Assembly (NCBI GenBank): GCA_035506295.1
Contig: DATJPR010000113.1
Span: forward strand, 1 to 31,074
Source: DATJPR01 sp035506295
GTDB taxonomy: Bacteria; Bacteroidota; Ignavibacteria; UBA10030; UBA6906
Reading direction: 5' to 3'
DNA: 31,074 bases
The translations under genes were made by a program, and so were the position numbers. Below are positions 23,841 to 31,074 of the stretch, in pieces (the stretch's first letter is position 1; every line of letters starts with the position of its first letter). The notes beneath the pieces were generated by a model. It had not been told where the DNA came from. It worked only from the letters and a program-made list of their open reading frames with translations, and made no database searches.

Positions 23841-25925
23841 TTACCGCGCGCCCCCCGCGGCTTTTTCGTTCGGATAGACTAATTTCAATGCATTGGCGGA
23901 GACCGGACTCTGCCGCGACTGGTTCTGCCGGATTCGGACTTCGAGCTTTTTGATCTCCGGGCTCAGCGGATCGATCACGTAGGCCTTTGCCACTTCGTCG
24001 AGCGCCCGCGTGAAGTCGTTTTGCTTCTGAAATTCATCGGCCGCGAGGAGGTGGAGCTGAAGGCGCCGTGCCCGTTCTTCCTGCGCGTGCAGTTCCCTCT
24101 CGGACTTCTCGGGTTGCGCGGAACGGCGTGCCTCGTTTTGCGCTTCCCAGATCTTGCGCTCGAGGTCCATCAGGTCCGTGTCGTTCGGATGGTCGAGAAG
24201 GCCGAGCGCGACTTCCGCGAGCGCCTCTTCGTAGGCCTCTCGATCGAAACATTCCTCTGCCCGCGCCAGGTGATCTTCCTCCATCGACGGCTCGGAGCCT
24301 GGAACCTCGGCAGACTTCTGCATCGAGGACGTTACCGTTTCCGGCGGCGCCGAGGCGAAGCGAAGGCTGTCGATCTCACGCTCGAGCACCTGCACTTCTT
24401 CGTTCAGCGGATCGATGATGAACGCCCGGGTCAGTTCTTCGAGGGCGCGGTCATACATGCCGACGTGAATGAGCCGGTGGGCTTCGGTAATATGGGTCTG
24501 TACCGCTTCCGGCCCTTCTTCGATGGACACCGCAGGCTGATCGAACTGGACTTCCTCCGTCCGGTTGTGCCCCTGGGCAGCCAGGATTTCTTCTTCCAGC
24601 GCCTTGATGTCCTCATCGAACGGATCGAGCAGGAATGCCAGCGCGACTTCGGCCAGCGCGCTTTCGTAGCGCTGCTGCGAGAACTCGAACCGTGCGGATC
24701 CGAGGTGCTCGTGGATCTGCTCCTTTTGCAGGCGACGGCGCTCTTCTTCGACGGCCTGTTCGCGAAGCAGACGTTCCTGCTCTTCGCGCGCCATCCGCTC
24801 GAGCTCCTCCTCCGCCATGCGCCGCTCTTCTTCCTCTTCTGCCTTCCTGCGTTCTTCCGCGTTCCGGATCGCCTGATCGCGTACCGCCATGATCGCGACT
24901 TCGCAGTCGCGCACTTTCGTGCTTGCCGGGTCGATCACATAGGCCCGTGTGATGACCAGCAGTGCGTCGCTGGTGTTCCCCTGCTCGGCGAGGGCCATCG
25001 CTTCCGCACACTGCCGTTCGATTTCGCGCTCGATGGCTTCGCGGCGCTTGCGCTGCTCCTCCTCGCGCTGACGGGCGCGCTCTTCCTCTTCCCGCCGGAC
25101 CTGTTCCTGCCGCTGCTTGATCTGCGCGCTCAGCGACGACGCCTCGTCGTTCAACGGGTCGATGACCACGATGAAGGTGAGCTCGTTCATCGCAGCCTCG
25201 AACTTCCCTGCTGTGAGGAACGCACGGGAGCGGGCGAGATACTGCTGGACTTTCTCCTGCTGGGCTTTGCGCTTTGCTTCTTCCAGACGCGTCTCCCGCT
25301 CTTCCTTCTCCTTCCGGAGACGCTCCGCCTGCTCCTTCACCAGAAGCTGCTTGCGCTGCTGCTGTTCTTCCAGCCAGCGCTTCTTTTCTTCCTCGCCCCG
25401 GCGCTGTTCCGAATCCATCTCCTTCGTGACCTGCTCGCGCATGGAAAAGATCGCGGGGTTGTCCGGCGACAGCAGTGCAGCGCGGGAGATCTCTTCAAGC
25501 GCCCATTGATATTCTTTTCTTGACCGGTACTGTTCGACGCTCTTGAGGAGGCCGTTGATCTTCTCGTCGATGGCCTTCTGCCTCTGCGCGCCCTCCTTCT
25601 TCCTGAGGTCGTCCTCGCTCGGGGGTCTCGGAGCAGCCGCGGGCGCCGGCTTCGGCGCAGTGGGCGCAGAAACACCCGCAGCGGGTTTCACAGGTGCGGG
25701 GCTGCTGGTATCCGTCTTCGCCTTGATCAATGACCGCACACGTTCCTCGTACGCCACCGCGTAAGGATTCTGTGGATCAAGTGCTCGTGCCTGGGCGATG
25801 GCAGCGAGCGCCCCCTCGCAGTTGTTCTCCTTCAGCAACCGATCTGCATTGCGAAGAAGCACGGTGACTTCCGTCGCCTTGCCGCTCGGGGATGGGCCTT
25901 TTCTCGTTAGCGAGCCTGCATCCAT
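23841..25925 (-). CDS. Cytoplasmic coiled-coil protein with eight TPR-like repeats
   Basis: I do not recognise a named family for this 694-residue protein. It has no signal peptide or membrane helix. Eight units of the form AL-x-E-x-x-x-A-x-x-IDP-x-N-x-x-x-x-x-LE-x-x-I occur at about 39-66, 141-168, 244-271, 320-346, 422-450, 493-520, 567-594 and 640-667. Examples are LEELTRAFIIDPLNEEV and LDEVAKAYVIDPLSPEI. Each is a TPR-like helix pair. Highly charged Glu/Arg/Lys/Gln coiled-coil stretches lie between some units (170-230, 270-312, 350-405, 597-625), and a Pro/Ala-rich linker is at 75-100. The next gene carries two of the same units plus a TonB domain, so this protein is probably its cytoplasmic partner or scaffold. 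The start at 25925 is the only Met at the N-terminus. Confidence 0.8.
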   Translation of the reverse strand: MDAGSLTRKGPSPSGKATEVTVLLRNADRLLKENNCEGALAAIAQARALDPQNPYAVAYEERVRSLIKAKTDTSSPAPVKPAAGVSAPTAPKPAPAAAPRPPSEDDLRKKEGAQRQKAIDEKINGLLKSVEQYRSRKEYQWALEEISRAALLSPDNPAIFSMREQVTKEMDSEQRRGEEEKKRWLEEQQQRKQLLVKEQAERLRKEKEERETRLEEAKRKAQQEKVQQYLARSRAFLTAGKFEAAMNELTFIVVIDPLNDEASSLSAQIKQRQEQVRREEEERARQREEEQRKRREAIEREIERQCAEAMALAEQGNTSDALLVITRAYVIDPASTKVRDCEVAIMAVRDQAIRNAEERRKAEEEEERRMAEEELERMAREEQERLLREQAVEEERRRLQKEQIHEHLGSARFEFSQQRYESALAEVALAFLLDPFDEDIKALEEEILAAQGHNRTEEVQFDQPAVSIEEGPEAVQTHITEAHRLIHVGMYDRALEELTRAFIIDPLNEEVQVLEREIDSLRFASAPPETVTSSMQKSAEVPGSEPSMEEDHLARAEECFDREAYEEALAEVALGLLDHPNDTDLMDLERKIWEAQNEARRSAQPEKSERELHAQEERARRLQLHLLAADEFQKQNDFTRALDEVAKAYVIDPLSPEIKKLEVRIRQNQSRQSPVSANALKLVYPNEKAAGGAR

Positions 25926-26130
25926 TGGTCTTTCCCGGTTTCCGTCCGGCGTTCTGCCTCCTCTTGCTTCCGCAGGCAGAACCCCAGGACCTTTCGGTGA
26001 GTATCCCTAGTTCACACTGTTGCGTTCGGACGACCGGTGTCGCCGACGGTGGCCGATACTATCTTACCACCAATCTAACTATGCAACCGGCGGCGCAATT
26101 TTGCTGTGCGATAGCGCAACTTCTGAACGT

Positions 26131-26184
26131 CTTCTCTTTCGGCGTTCATACCAAGTGCTTACAAAGGTAACGCCAAAAGAGAAG
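26131..26184 (-). ncRNA. Candidate structured leader hairpin of the repeat-protein operon
   Basis: CTTCTCTTTCGGCGTT (26131-26146) and AACGCCAAAAGAGAAG (26169-26184) are inverted copies matching at 15 of 16 positions, with a 22-base loop. The one difference is a G-U wobble in minus-strand RNA but a C-A mismatch in plus-strand RNA, so the structure favours a minus-strand transcript, the direction of the 694-residue gene about 205 bases downstream. No T-tract follows on either strand, arguing against a plain terminator. It may be a 5' leader element or a regulatory RNA. Confidence 0.45.
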
Positions 26185-26320
26185 CCCGAAAAACGCCTGA
26201 GAATCGCCACTCCGGTCTGGCAAGGTGGCGAAAAAACTACCTGTGTCTGGAAATTTTCACAATGAAAAGTGTTGCGGGGCGCACGTGGAGAGATCAGTGA
26301 TGGGTATTGAAGCGAAAGAG

Positions 26321-26360
26321 GGACTGTGAGACTGTGAGACTTTGAGAAGGTGAGACGATG
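26321..26360. repeat. Octamer tandem repeat (AGACTKTG), five units
   Basis: Five 8-base units follow each other without gaps: GGACTGTG, AGACTGTG, AGACTTTG, AGAAGGTG, AGACGATG. They are the reverse complement of the units at 30393-30440. The array sits downstream of the cytochrome-like operon. Confidence 0.75.
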
Positions 26361-26370
26361 GGAAAACGCC

Positions 26371-26401
26371 GGCCCGCACGCTGCGGATGACCGAGCGGGC
26401 C
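26371..26401 (-). terminator. Possible terminator of the cytochrome-like operon
   Basis: GGCCCGC (26371-26377) and GCGGGCC (26395-26401) form a 7-bp stem with a 17-base loop. On the minus strand the second arm is followed by GGCG and TTTT (26366-26363). It lies about 30 bases after the stop of the last gene of the operon. The loop is long, so the call is weak. Confidence 0.4.
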
Positions 26402-26430
26402 CGCATGAGTATACTTCACACCTCGATTCC

Positions 26431-26991
26431 CTAGCGTGGCCAGAGCCAGCCGAACATCCCGGCCGTGAGCAGGCCATAGATGAGACCGTCGATCGTGTTT
26501 TTGATCGTTGTGCTCCACGGTCGCGCGAACCAAATCGACTCCTGCCATCCGGCCACGGCGTAGCACACGAACGACGTGAAGCCCGCGAAGCGGAACACGG
26601 CAAGATACGAAGCGCCTTCGCCGAGCGCCCGCCCTGAAGCGTAAGCGGAGAGGATGCCGACAACGAGACAATACACAAACCAGAGAACAAGACTCTTCGT
26701 CATCGAAGGCCGGGCGGAGGGAAACACGGTCATGATCGCCACAGGTCCCTTCTCATACTTCGCCATGAACTCCGGACTCCGCATGTCCTTCATGGAGTCG
26801 GCCCGCGGGAGCATATAGGAGCCGGTGGGAATGCTGAACTTACGCAGTGCGTCGCTGATGCCGTCCTGATCCTGGAGCTTTCGCAAATCATTGTTGTGAT
26901 AGCCCAGGACGGTATGGACCAACGAGCTGACGATGAACACGACCACGGCAGAAAGAAGAATCGGAAGCCAGAGTGCAGGTATGGGGACCAT
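26431..26991 (-). CDS. Four-helix membrane protein of unknown function, cytochrome-like operon
   Basis: A 186-residue protein with four predicted membrane helices: about 7-28, 98-118, 126-146 and 165-184. A soluble region (about 30-95) contains GYHNNDLRKLQDQDGISDAL and MRSPEFMAKYEKGP. It starts 45 bases after the CydA-like/cytochrome c gene and is probably the last gene of that operon. I recognise no named family. The close link suggests an accessory or assembly subunit for the two polytopic proteins, which is inference. Start and stop are clear, and a weak hairpin follows. Confidence 0.72.
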   Translation of the reverse strand: MVPIPALWLPILLSAVVVFIVSSLVHTVLGYHNNDLRKLQDQDGISDALRKFSIPTGSYMLPRADSMKDMRSPEFMAKYEKGPVAIMTVFPSARPSMTKSLVLWFVYCLVVGILSAYASGRALGEGASYLAVFRFAGFTSFVCYAVAGWQESIWFARPWSTTIKNTIDGLIYGLLTAGMFGWLWPR

Positions 26992-27036
26992 GGGAACCTC
27001 CGCACAGATGGTGGTTGGGAGAGGTGTGGAACTGCG

Positions 27037-28374
27037 CTAATGTAACAACGATTGGTTCCTAAAGGTTGCCTGGGAAGTGTCATCGACCGCTCCGCCGTTT
27101 ACCACCGTTGTCAGGTAGTAGGCAAGGGCTTCCTTTTCTTCCTGCGTCCCGATGAAGGGGGGCATGAAATTCTGCGCGTTCCCCTGGGAGGACAATTGCG
27201 TCAGCAGGCCGGGGTAGCTGAACCTTTGGACCCTTAGGGCGATATCGTTCCGGATCCCATGGATGGTGTGACAGCACTGACACTCGAGCCGGAAAATCTC
27301 GCGGCCTGCTTCAGCACGATGCCCCTTTGTGACCATCTTCAGAGAGGACCATCCTGCATGACGAAGAATGCCGTCCCGGTCAAGCTCTGGAAGCTGATCC
27401 ATACGAATGGCGGAGTCATACATAATACCACTGATGACAAAGGGCTTGCGCGAGATCTCCCGGACGTACTCGAAGCTCCCTATCCAGCTTACACCGATGA
27501 CAACAAGGAATACGGTAATGAGCCGCTGAACGCCGAGGGGCCACCGTCGCATCATCAGGATGCCGACAAGAAAGATCAATGTCGAAGAAGCGAAAAGCAG
27601 ACCGACAAACGGCGTCGTCTGAGGATTAAGCGCAAAGCTTGTCGTACGGGTCTCTTCCGGAACGGAGGAATAGTACCAGAGTGCCGACGGCACAAGGCCG
27701 ACGATCGGAACAACGAGCCACTTACTGCAGTAAGCGACCAACCGGAGCCGGAAGGCGTCGTCGTGATTCCGTAGCGCCGTTATGTATCCGAACAGCCCCG
27801 CAAGTGTCATTGCCATGCAGGACCGATAGGCCAGCGAGGCGGGGTATGTCGGGTTGAAAAAGCCGTCCCAGATCGAATGCGTTTCAACCCACCTGCCGGG
27901 CGTGAGCATGAAGGAGAGCATTCCGTTGATGACGGCAAGACTCAGCCATGCAGACAGCAGATAGATGAACGACACGCGAAGCCGGTCGCGTTCCGTGAGG
28001 GCGTCGAACCTGTAATGGTAGACAAGCAGGGCCACGATCTCGACGAGGAAGAAGACCCATTCGATCGCCCACGCGAACACGAATGTGTGGATGAGGGACG
28101 ACGTTGCCGACGGCTGGACGAGGGAGATGACAAACCAGATGCCGACGCCGGTCATTCCGCCGGCCACCATGGTGAGAAGAAGGAAGAACCGCACATGTTT
28201 TCGTACGAAATCGGCGAGCTGTTGATCGGAAGCGCGGGCAGCCCGGCGGTCTGTGATCCAGAGAAAGAACCCACCCCCGACGGCGAAATGCGAAATCAGC
28301 ACATGGAGAATGGCGATGGACGCAATCAGGGAGCCGCCGCCGATGGTCGTGATGTCCCAGACAGGGTAGTTCAT
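27037..28374 (-). CDS. Cytochrome bd-like (CydA-related) subunit with fused C-terminal cytochrome c domain
   Basis: A 445-residue protein with about nine membrane helices and a C-terminal heme c domain. The start is the ATG at 28374, which overlaps the stop of the preceding gene as ATGA; the frame is open further upstream but lies over that gene. The membrane part follows the CydA pattern: His in TM1 (H24 in LHVLISHFAVGG), GMTGVGIWF, the acidic pair E105 and E112 in WAIEWVFFLVE, NGMLSFMLTPGRWVE, and FNPTYPAS. The quinol-binding Q-loop of classical CydA is not visible. The heme c site is CQCCH (365-369), with M404 in NFMPPF as the likely second ligand. Such fusions fit bd-family enzymes that take electrons from cytochrome c rather than quinol; that is inference. 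Confidence 0.85.
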   Translation of the reverse strand: MNYPVWDITTIGGGSLIASIAILHVLISHFAVGGGFFLWITDRRAARASDQQLADFVRKHVRFFLLLTMVAGGMTGVGIWFVISLVQPSATSSLIHTFVFAWAIEWVFFLVEIVALLVYHYRFDALTERDRLRVSFIYLLSAWLSLAVINGMLSFMLTPGRWVETHSIWDGFFNPTYPASLAYRSCMAMTLAGLFGYITALRNHDDAFRLRLVAYCSKWLVVPIVGLVPSALWYYSSVPEETRTTSFALNPQTTPFVGLLFASSTLIFLVGILMMRRWPLGVQRLITVFLVVIGVSWIGSFEYVREISRKPFVISGIMYDSAIRMDQLPELDRDGILRHAGWSSLKMVTKGHRAEAGREIFRLECQCCHTIHGIRNDIALRVQRFSYPGLLTQLSSQGNAQNFMPPFIGTQEEKEALAYYLTTVVNGGAVDDTSQATFRNQSLLH

Positions 28375-29435
28375 GGTGCAGTCCTCCGCCCCGAACTCCT
28401 GAACCCCGCCTTCACCATCCACGCCATGACGCCGAGCCCTACAATGAGGGTCGCGACGAAAATGAGGAGCACACCGTTTTGCGGGGTCACGGCAAGTGAG
28501 GACGTATCGAACACGCCCCGCAGATACATTGTGCGCAGCTCGTCGCGGACGAAGACCATCGCCACCAGGGTCACGCTGATCATGATGATCGTCGCACGAA
28601 ACTGCCTACCGAGAGCTGCCGCGACCGCCCCGATGCCGCACAGCAACCCCAGCCAGAGTGCGATGGTAGCGGCGGGGTTCTTCCCCATGAACTGAAGCAT
28701 GTATTCCTGCTTCAGAGAGAAGAGGAACCAGAATCCCGTCGCGATCTGGACCAACGTCGCAACCCCGAACACCGTGAGCCCCCGCTGGATCATCTCATCG
28801 CTTCCCTCCCGACCGCGTCGTTTTCGGATGGTCCACGCGGCCGCGGTGAAGAGCCCGCCAATGGCGAGAGACGCGACAACGAAGTGAAGATACCGCGGGA
28901 GGAGGGACGCATCCGGCGGATTCAGGACCGTTCCGTTCCGAGTGGAGAAATATGCCGCCCATAGATCGGGATGCATCATCATCGTGAAGTTCTGGACAAA
29001 CGCGAAGCCGATGGCAAGAAAGAGAATCAGTGCAAGGCCTATGGCGGCGGCTGCGACGGCTCTCGCGGACGCTTTGCCATAGCCATATATCGCGTAGTAG
29101 CCGAGGACGAGAGCAGGGACGACCAACAGCCAGTATGTCGCCATCAGGATCGAGCTGGTGTAGATAAGATGCCCGAATAGTACTTGAACGAACAGGAGTA
29201 CGGCGACTCCCATGTTCACTGCGATCGCGAAGACTGTCGGGAGGATGGATGTGAACTGATCATCAAATGCTGGATGCGGCCGACGTCGAGTCAGCTTCGA
29301 GTAGAGCGCAATGCACGCCCCCCCGACGACGATGTTCATCAGGAGGATATGGGCGGTAAAGAACACAAGCTCGAGGATGTGAAAGATCCACGCTGGTGCA
29401 GGGATGGGATCGGGGAGAGGAAGGATGGGGTTCAT
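28371..29435 (-). CDS. Polytopic membrane subunit paired with the CydA-like protein (CydA'-like)
   Basis: A 354-residue membrane protein with about nine helices. The ATG at 29435 is chosen because AGGAGG lies 7 bases upstream (29448-29443); the frame extends further but without support. TM1 (AHILLMNIVVGGACIALYS, H29) has the same H-x8-GG spacing as TM1 of the next gene (H24). NPPDASLLPRYLHFVVAS (172-189) also parallels NPTYPASLAYR there, so the two subunits look like distant paralogues. HPDLW and RYLHF supply further His residues for hemes. The four-base ATGA overlap with the next gene implies coupled translation and a complex. I read it as the second subunit of an unusual bd-type oxidase or a related membrane oxidoreductase. 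It is not a standard CydB. Confidence 0.75.
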   Translation of the reverse strand: MNPILPLPDPIPAPAWIFHILELVFFTAHILLMNIVVGGACIALYSKLTRRRPHPAFDDQFTSILPTVFAIAVNMGVAVLLFVQVLFGHLIYTSSILMATYWLLVVPALVLGYYAIYGYGKASARAVAAAAIGLALILFLAIGFAFVQNFTMMMHPDLWAAYFSTRNGTVLNPPDASLLPRYLHFVVASLAIGGLFTAAAWTIRKRRGREGSDEMIQRGLTVFGVATLVQIATGFWFLFSLKQEYMLQFMGKNPAATIALWLGLLCGIGAVAAALGRQFRATIIMISVTLVAMVFVRDELRTMYLRGVFDTSSLAVTPQNGVLLIFVATLIVGLGVMAWMVKAGFRSSGRRTAP

Positions 29436-29583
29436 CGTGCATGCCTCCTGGGGATGGATCCGAAGTCTTCCTGAGAAAGCTCCGGACAAGTATAGCGGGG
29501 GAGAGAGGCAATTGCAAGCGGGGGAGATCCCGGAATGTTCTTGAATCAAACACGGACTGGTCATATCTTGATGGTCATTCATC

Positions 29584-30294
29584 ATGAAATGGCATGACCA
29601 AGGAGGAGCTATCGAAACGGCGTTGATCTGCAGTGCTTTGCTATTCGATCTGGACGGCGTGCTCGTCGACTCACGGAGAGCAGTCGAACTTTCCTGGGAG
29701 CGATGGGCGGAGGCGCGTGGCGTTCACAACGAATTCCTGATGAAGCTTGCGCACGGGCGACGGACGAGCGAATCGTTGCCGGAGATCGCCCCGCATCTGG
29801 ACCTGGCGACGGAAGTGGCATTTCTCGAAAAGATTGAGTCCGAAGAAACTCGTGGGCTGTTCCCCATTGACGGCGCGCATGCATTGCTCCAATTGCTGCC
29901 GTCGGACCGATGGGCGATTGTGACGTCCGGGAGCGACAAAGTCGCGCTGTCCAGGATGCGATATTGCGGAATTCCGAAGCCGGACGTATTTATTACCGCG
30001 CTCGATGTCAAGGCCGGGAAGCCCGCGCCCGACGGCTATCTCGCCGCCGCGGCGAAGCTGGGTGTCCCGCCGGAGGAATGTGTTGTCGTCGAAGATACAC
30101 GTGCCGGAATCGCATCGGGCAAGGCTGGAGGAATGAAGGTGGTTGCAGTGGAAGGAACGGAGAAGCTCGCGGACTTGGTGAAGGCGGACGTCGTTGCGAG
30201 GAAACTGAGCGACATCAAGGTGGAACAACTTGCGGAGGGTAGAATGAAAATCATGGTCGTCGGGGCAGCAAACGAAGTAGGCAGTAGGCGGTAA
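29584..30294 (+). CDS. HAD-superfamily phosphatase (sugar/glycerol-phosphate type)
   Basis: A 236-residue HAD hydrolase. All four motifs are present: D22 and D24 in LLFDLDGVLVDS, T114 in VTSGSDK, K146 in KAGKPAPDGY, and E170-D171 in VVVEDTRAGI. The small cap (about 36-98) places it near the beta-phosphoglucomutase/sugar-phosphatase group, and the substrate is unknown. The start is uncertain. AAGGAGGAG (29600-29608) lies inside the first codons, and an in-frame TTG at 29623 would give the typical short MICSALLFDLDG opening. The coordinates here use the ATG at 29584, which has no ribosome site. The last residues (GAANEVGSRR) come from a dispersed repeat, so the C-terminus may be a late extension. 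Confidence 0.9.
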   Translation: MKWHDQGGAIETALICSALLFDLDGVLVDSRRAVELSWERWAEARGVHNEFLMKLAHGRRTSESLPEIAPHLDLATEVAFLEKIESEETRGLFPIDGAHALLQLLPSDRWAIVTSGSDKVALSRMRYCGIPKPDVFITALDVKAGKPAPDGYLAAAAKLGVPPEECVVVEDTRAGIASGKAGGMKVVAVEGTEKLADLVKADVVARKLSDIKVEQLAEGRMKIMVVGAANEVGSRR

Positions 30295-30440
30295 GCAGTG
30301 AGCAGAAGGCGATCCGAAGATTTTCTTGGAGTAGGATGTAGGAAGTGAGACGTAGGAAGAAAGCGGTGCATTTTTTTGTTGGCTCACGTTCCCACAGTCT
30401 CCCCGTCTCAGAGTCTCAAACTATCAAAGTCCCCAAGTCT
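30272..30440. repeat. Dispersed composite repeat, copy 2, with octamer array
   Basis: ACGAAGTAGGCAGTA (30272-30286) and GGAGTAGGATGTAGGAAG (30328-30345) match 9796-9810 and 9765-9782. GACGTAGGAAGAA occurs again at 30349-30361. Six 8-base units follow at 30393-30440: CACAGTCT, CCCCGTCT, CAGAGTCT, CAAACTAT, CAAAGTCC, CCAAGTCT. They are the reverse complement of the units at 26321-26360. The copy covers the end of the HAD gene and the gap after it. Confidence 0.7.
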
Positions 30441-30676
30441 CTTCCTCGCATTTCCCCCGCGCGCTGAGCGGCATCACAAATTACACTTCTACAAACACAC
30501 GCGGGAGAGAGGATATTCCTGCCGGCCTGCAAAGGATTGGAGCCCTCGTTCGCCGTATCCCACTCGATGTACGCAATCGGCATCCTTGGCATTTGGTTTG
30601 TCCCTCTCTGATCCGATTTGGGTCGATTTTCCGTGAACGGGATTGCGCACTACTCGTTTGGAAGGAACGTTTTTCG
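30441..30676. other. Noncoding stretch before the bacteriohemerythrin gene
   Basis: Together with the repeat this completes a gap of 382 bases after the HAD gene. I see no gene, tRNA or strong hairpin. It should hold the promoter of the hemerythrin gene, but no convincing promoter pair was found. GGAAGGAAC about 10 bases before the ATG is a fair ribosome site. Confidence 0.5.
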
Positions 30677-31074
30677 ATGTCCATTCTCTCCTGGTCGAAA
30701 GAACTGTCAGTCGATAACGCCGCCTGCGACGCAGAACACCGTAAGCTTTTTGATCTCCTGCGAAAACTTCACGATGCCATTGTGATTGGCAGCACGCGCA
30801 ACACCTTGAACTCCATCGTTGCCGATCTGTTGAAAGCAGCCGAAGCGCATTTCGACCATGAAGAGCGAATGATGAAAGAACATGGGTATCCGGGCTTCGA
30901 GGCGCACAAAGCGGAGCATGAGAAGATCGCCCGGGATGTGAAAACCCTGGTGGTCGCGCTGACCGCAGGCAAGCTGGCCGGCAAGCCTGATGTCGCCCTA
31001 CTTCCCGCCCAGTGGCTCTACTCCCACATCAGAGTGCACGACAAGCAGTATGTGCCGCACGTGAGCCAGTCCGC
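30677..31074 (+). CDS. Bacteriohemerythrin, C-terminus cut by window edge
   Basis: 132 codons of a single-domain hemerythrin, a four-helix protein with a non-heme di-iron site that binds oxygen reversibly. I translated it by hand from the ATG at 30677; it has no stop before the edge. The ligand set is complete: His in CDAEHRKLFDLL, His and Glu in HFDHEERMM, two His in HKAEHEK, and His plus Asp in HIRVHDKQY. The N-terminal WSKELSVDNAACDAEH follows the family pattern. The usual length is about 130-140 residues, so only a few codons are missing. Its role could be oxygen storage, sensing or delivery. It is not part of the cytochrome-like operon, which is on the other strand about 1.2 kb away. Confidence 0.93.
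   Translation, partial: MSILSWSKELSVDNAACDAEHRKLFDLLRKLHDAIVIGSTRNTLNSIVADLLKAAEAHFDHEERMMKEHGYPGFEAHKAEHEKIARDVKTLVVALTAGKLAGKPDVALLPAQWLYSHIRVHDKQYVPHVSQS

Larger units (their letters stand above)
25926..26430. other. 505-base noncoding stretch: leader region and repeat
   Basis: No credible gene is seen here. The half nearest the repeat-protein gene is more AT-rich and holds the long inverted repeat at 26131-26184. The other half holds the octamer array at 26321-26360 and a GC-rich hairpin at 26371-26401. The promoter of the minus-strand repeat-protein operon should lie here, but no clear -35/-10 pair was found. Confidence 0.6.

Noticed and set aside
24021..25523. 500-codon plus-strand open frame opposite the coiled-coil repeat protein
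   Set aside because: The Leu/Phe-rich product is the mirror of Glu/Lys codons on the other strand, not a membrane protein.
26321..26360. Possible CRISPR-like array at the octamer repeats
   Set aside because: Units are 8 bases long, directly adjacent, without spacers, and no cas gene is present.
26079..26690. 203-codon minus-strand open frame over the noncoding stretch and the 4-TM gene
   Set aside because: It overlaps the better-supported 4-TM gene in another frame and runs through the octamer repeat and hairpin.

Overview
The window is a gene-dense, GC-rich stretch of a bacterial chromosome. It has tight gene packing, Gram-negative envelope genes (RND efflux, TolC proteins, a TonB-like protein, lipoproteins) and an S46 dipeptidyl-peptidase. 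S46 peptidases, several AAGGAG-type ribosome sites and short period-8 intergenic repeats suggest the FCB group, perhaps a high-GC Bacteroidota/Ignavibacteriota lineage. That assignment is inference. No tRNA, rRNA, IS element, CRISPR or phage gene was seen.

Layout. 1-1197 (minus): a Cys-rich exported small protein followed by a TolC/CusC-like outer-membrane protein cut by the window edge, probably the start of a metal-efflux operon. 1349-2569 (plus): a secreted GH27 alpha-galactosidase that shares a symmetric divergent promoter with that operon. 2681-8373 (minus): a complete tripartite drug-efflux operon (TolC, lipoprotein adaptor, AcrB-type pump). 8583-9818 (plus): FmdB zinc ribbon, TlpA-like thioredoxin and DCC-family protein. 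10011-15076 (plus): long-chain acyl-CoA ligase, S46 peptidase and acyl-ACP thioesterase. 15082-17133 (minus): M13 metallopeptidase lipoprotein. 17361-19522 (plus): VanZ-like protein, exported protein of unknown function, and AroG-type DAHP synthase.

19529-21432 (minus): NAD-dependent epimerase and a Tat-exported sugar isomerase-like TIM barrel. 21508-22284 (minus): bestrophin-like (DUF4239-like) membrane protein. 22434-25925 (minus): a two-gene unit in which a 694-residue cytoplasmic coiled-coil/TPR-like repeat protein precedes a TonB-domain protein carrying the same repeats. 25926-26430: a 505-base noncoding stretch with a long hairpin and an octamer repeat. 26431-29435 (minus): a three-gene unit encoding two related polytopic cytochrome bd-like subunits, one with a fused cytochrome c domain, and a 4-TM protein. 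29584-30294 (plus): HAD phosphatase. 30677-end (plus): bacteriohemerythrin cut by the right edge.

The parts most worth a second look are the CydA/CydA'-like pair with heme c, the repeat-protein/TonB pair with its structured leader, the divergent palindromic promoter at about 1.2 kb, and a dispersed composite repeat that forms the 3' ends of two unrelated genes.
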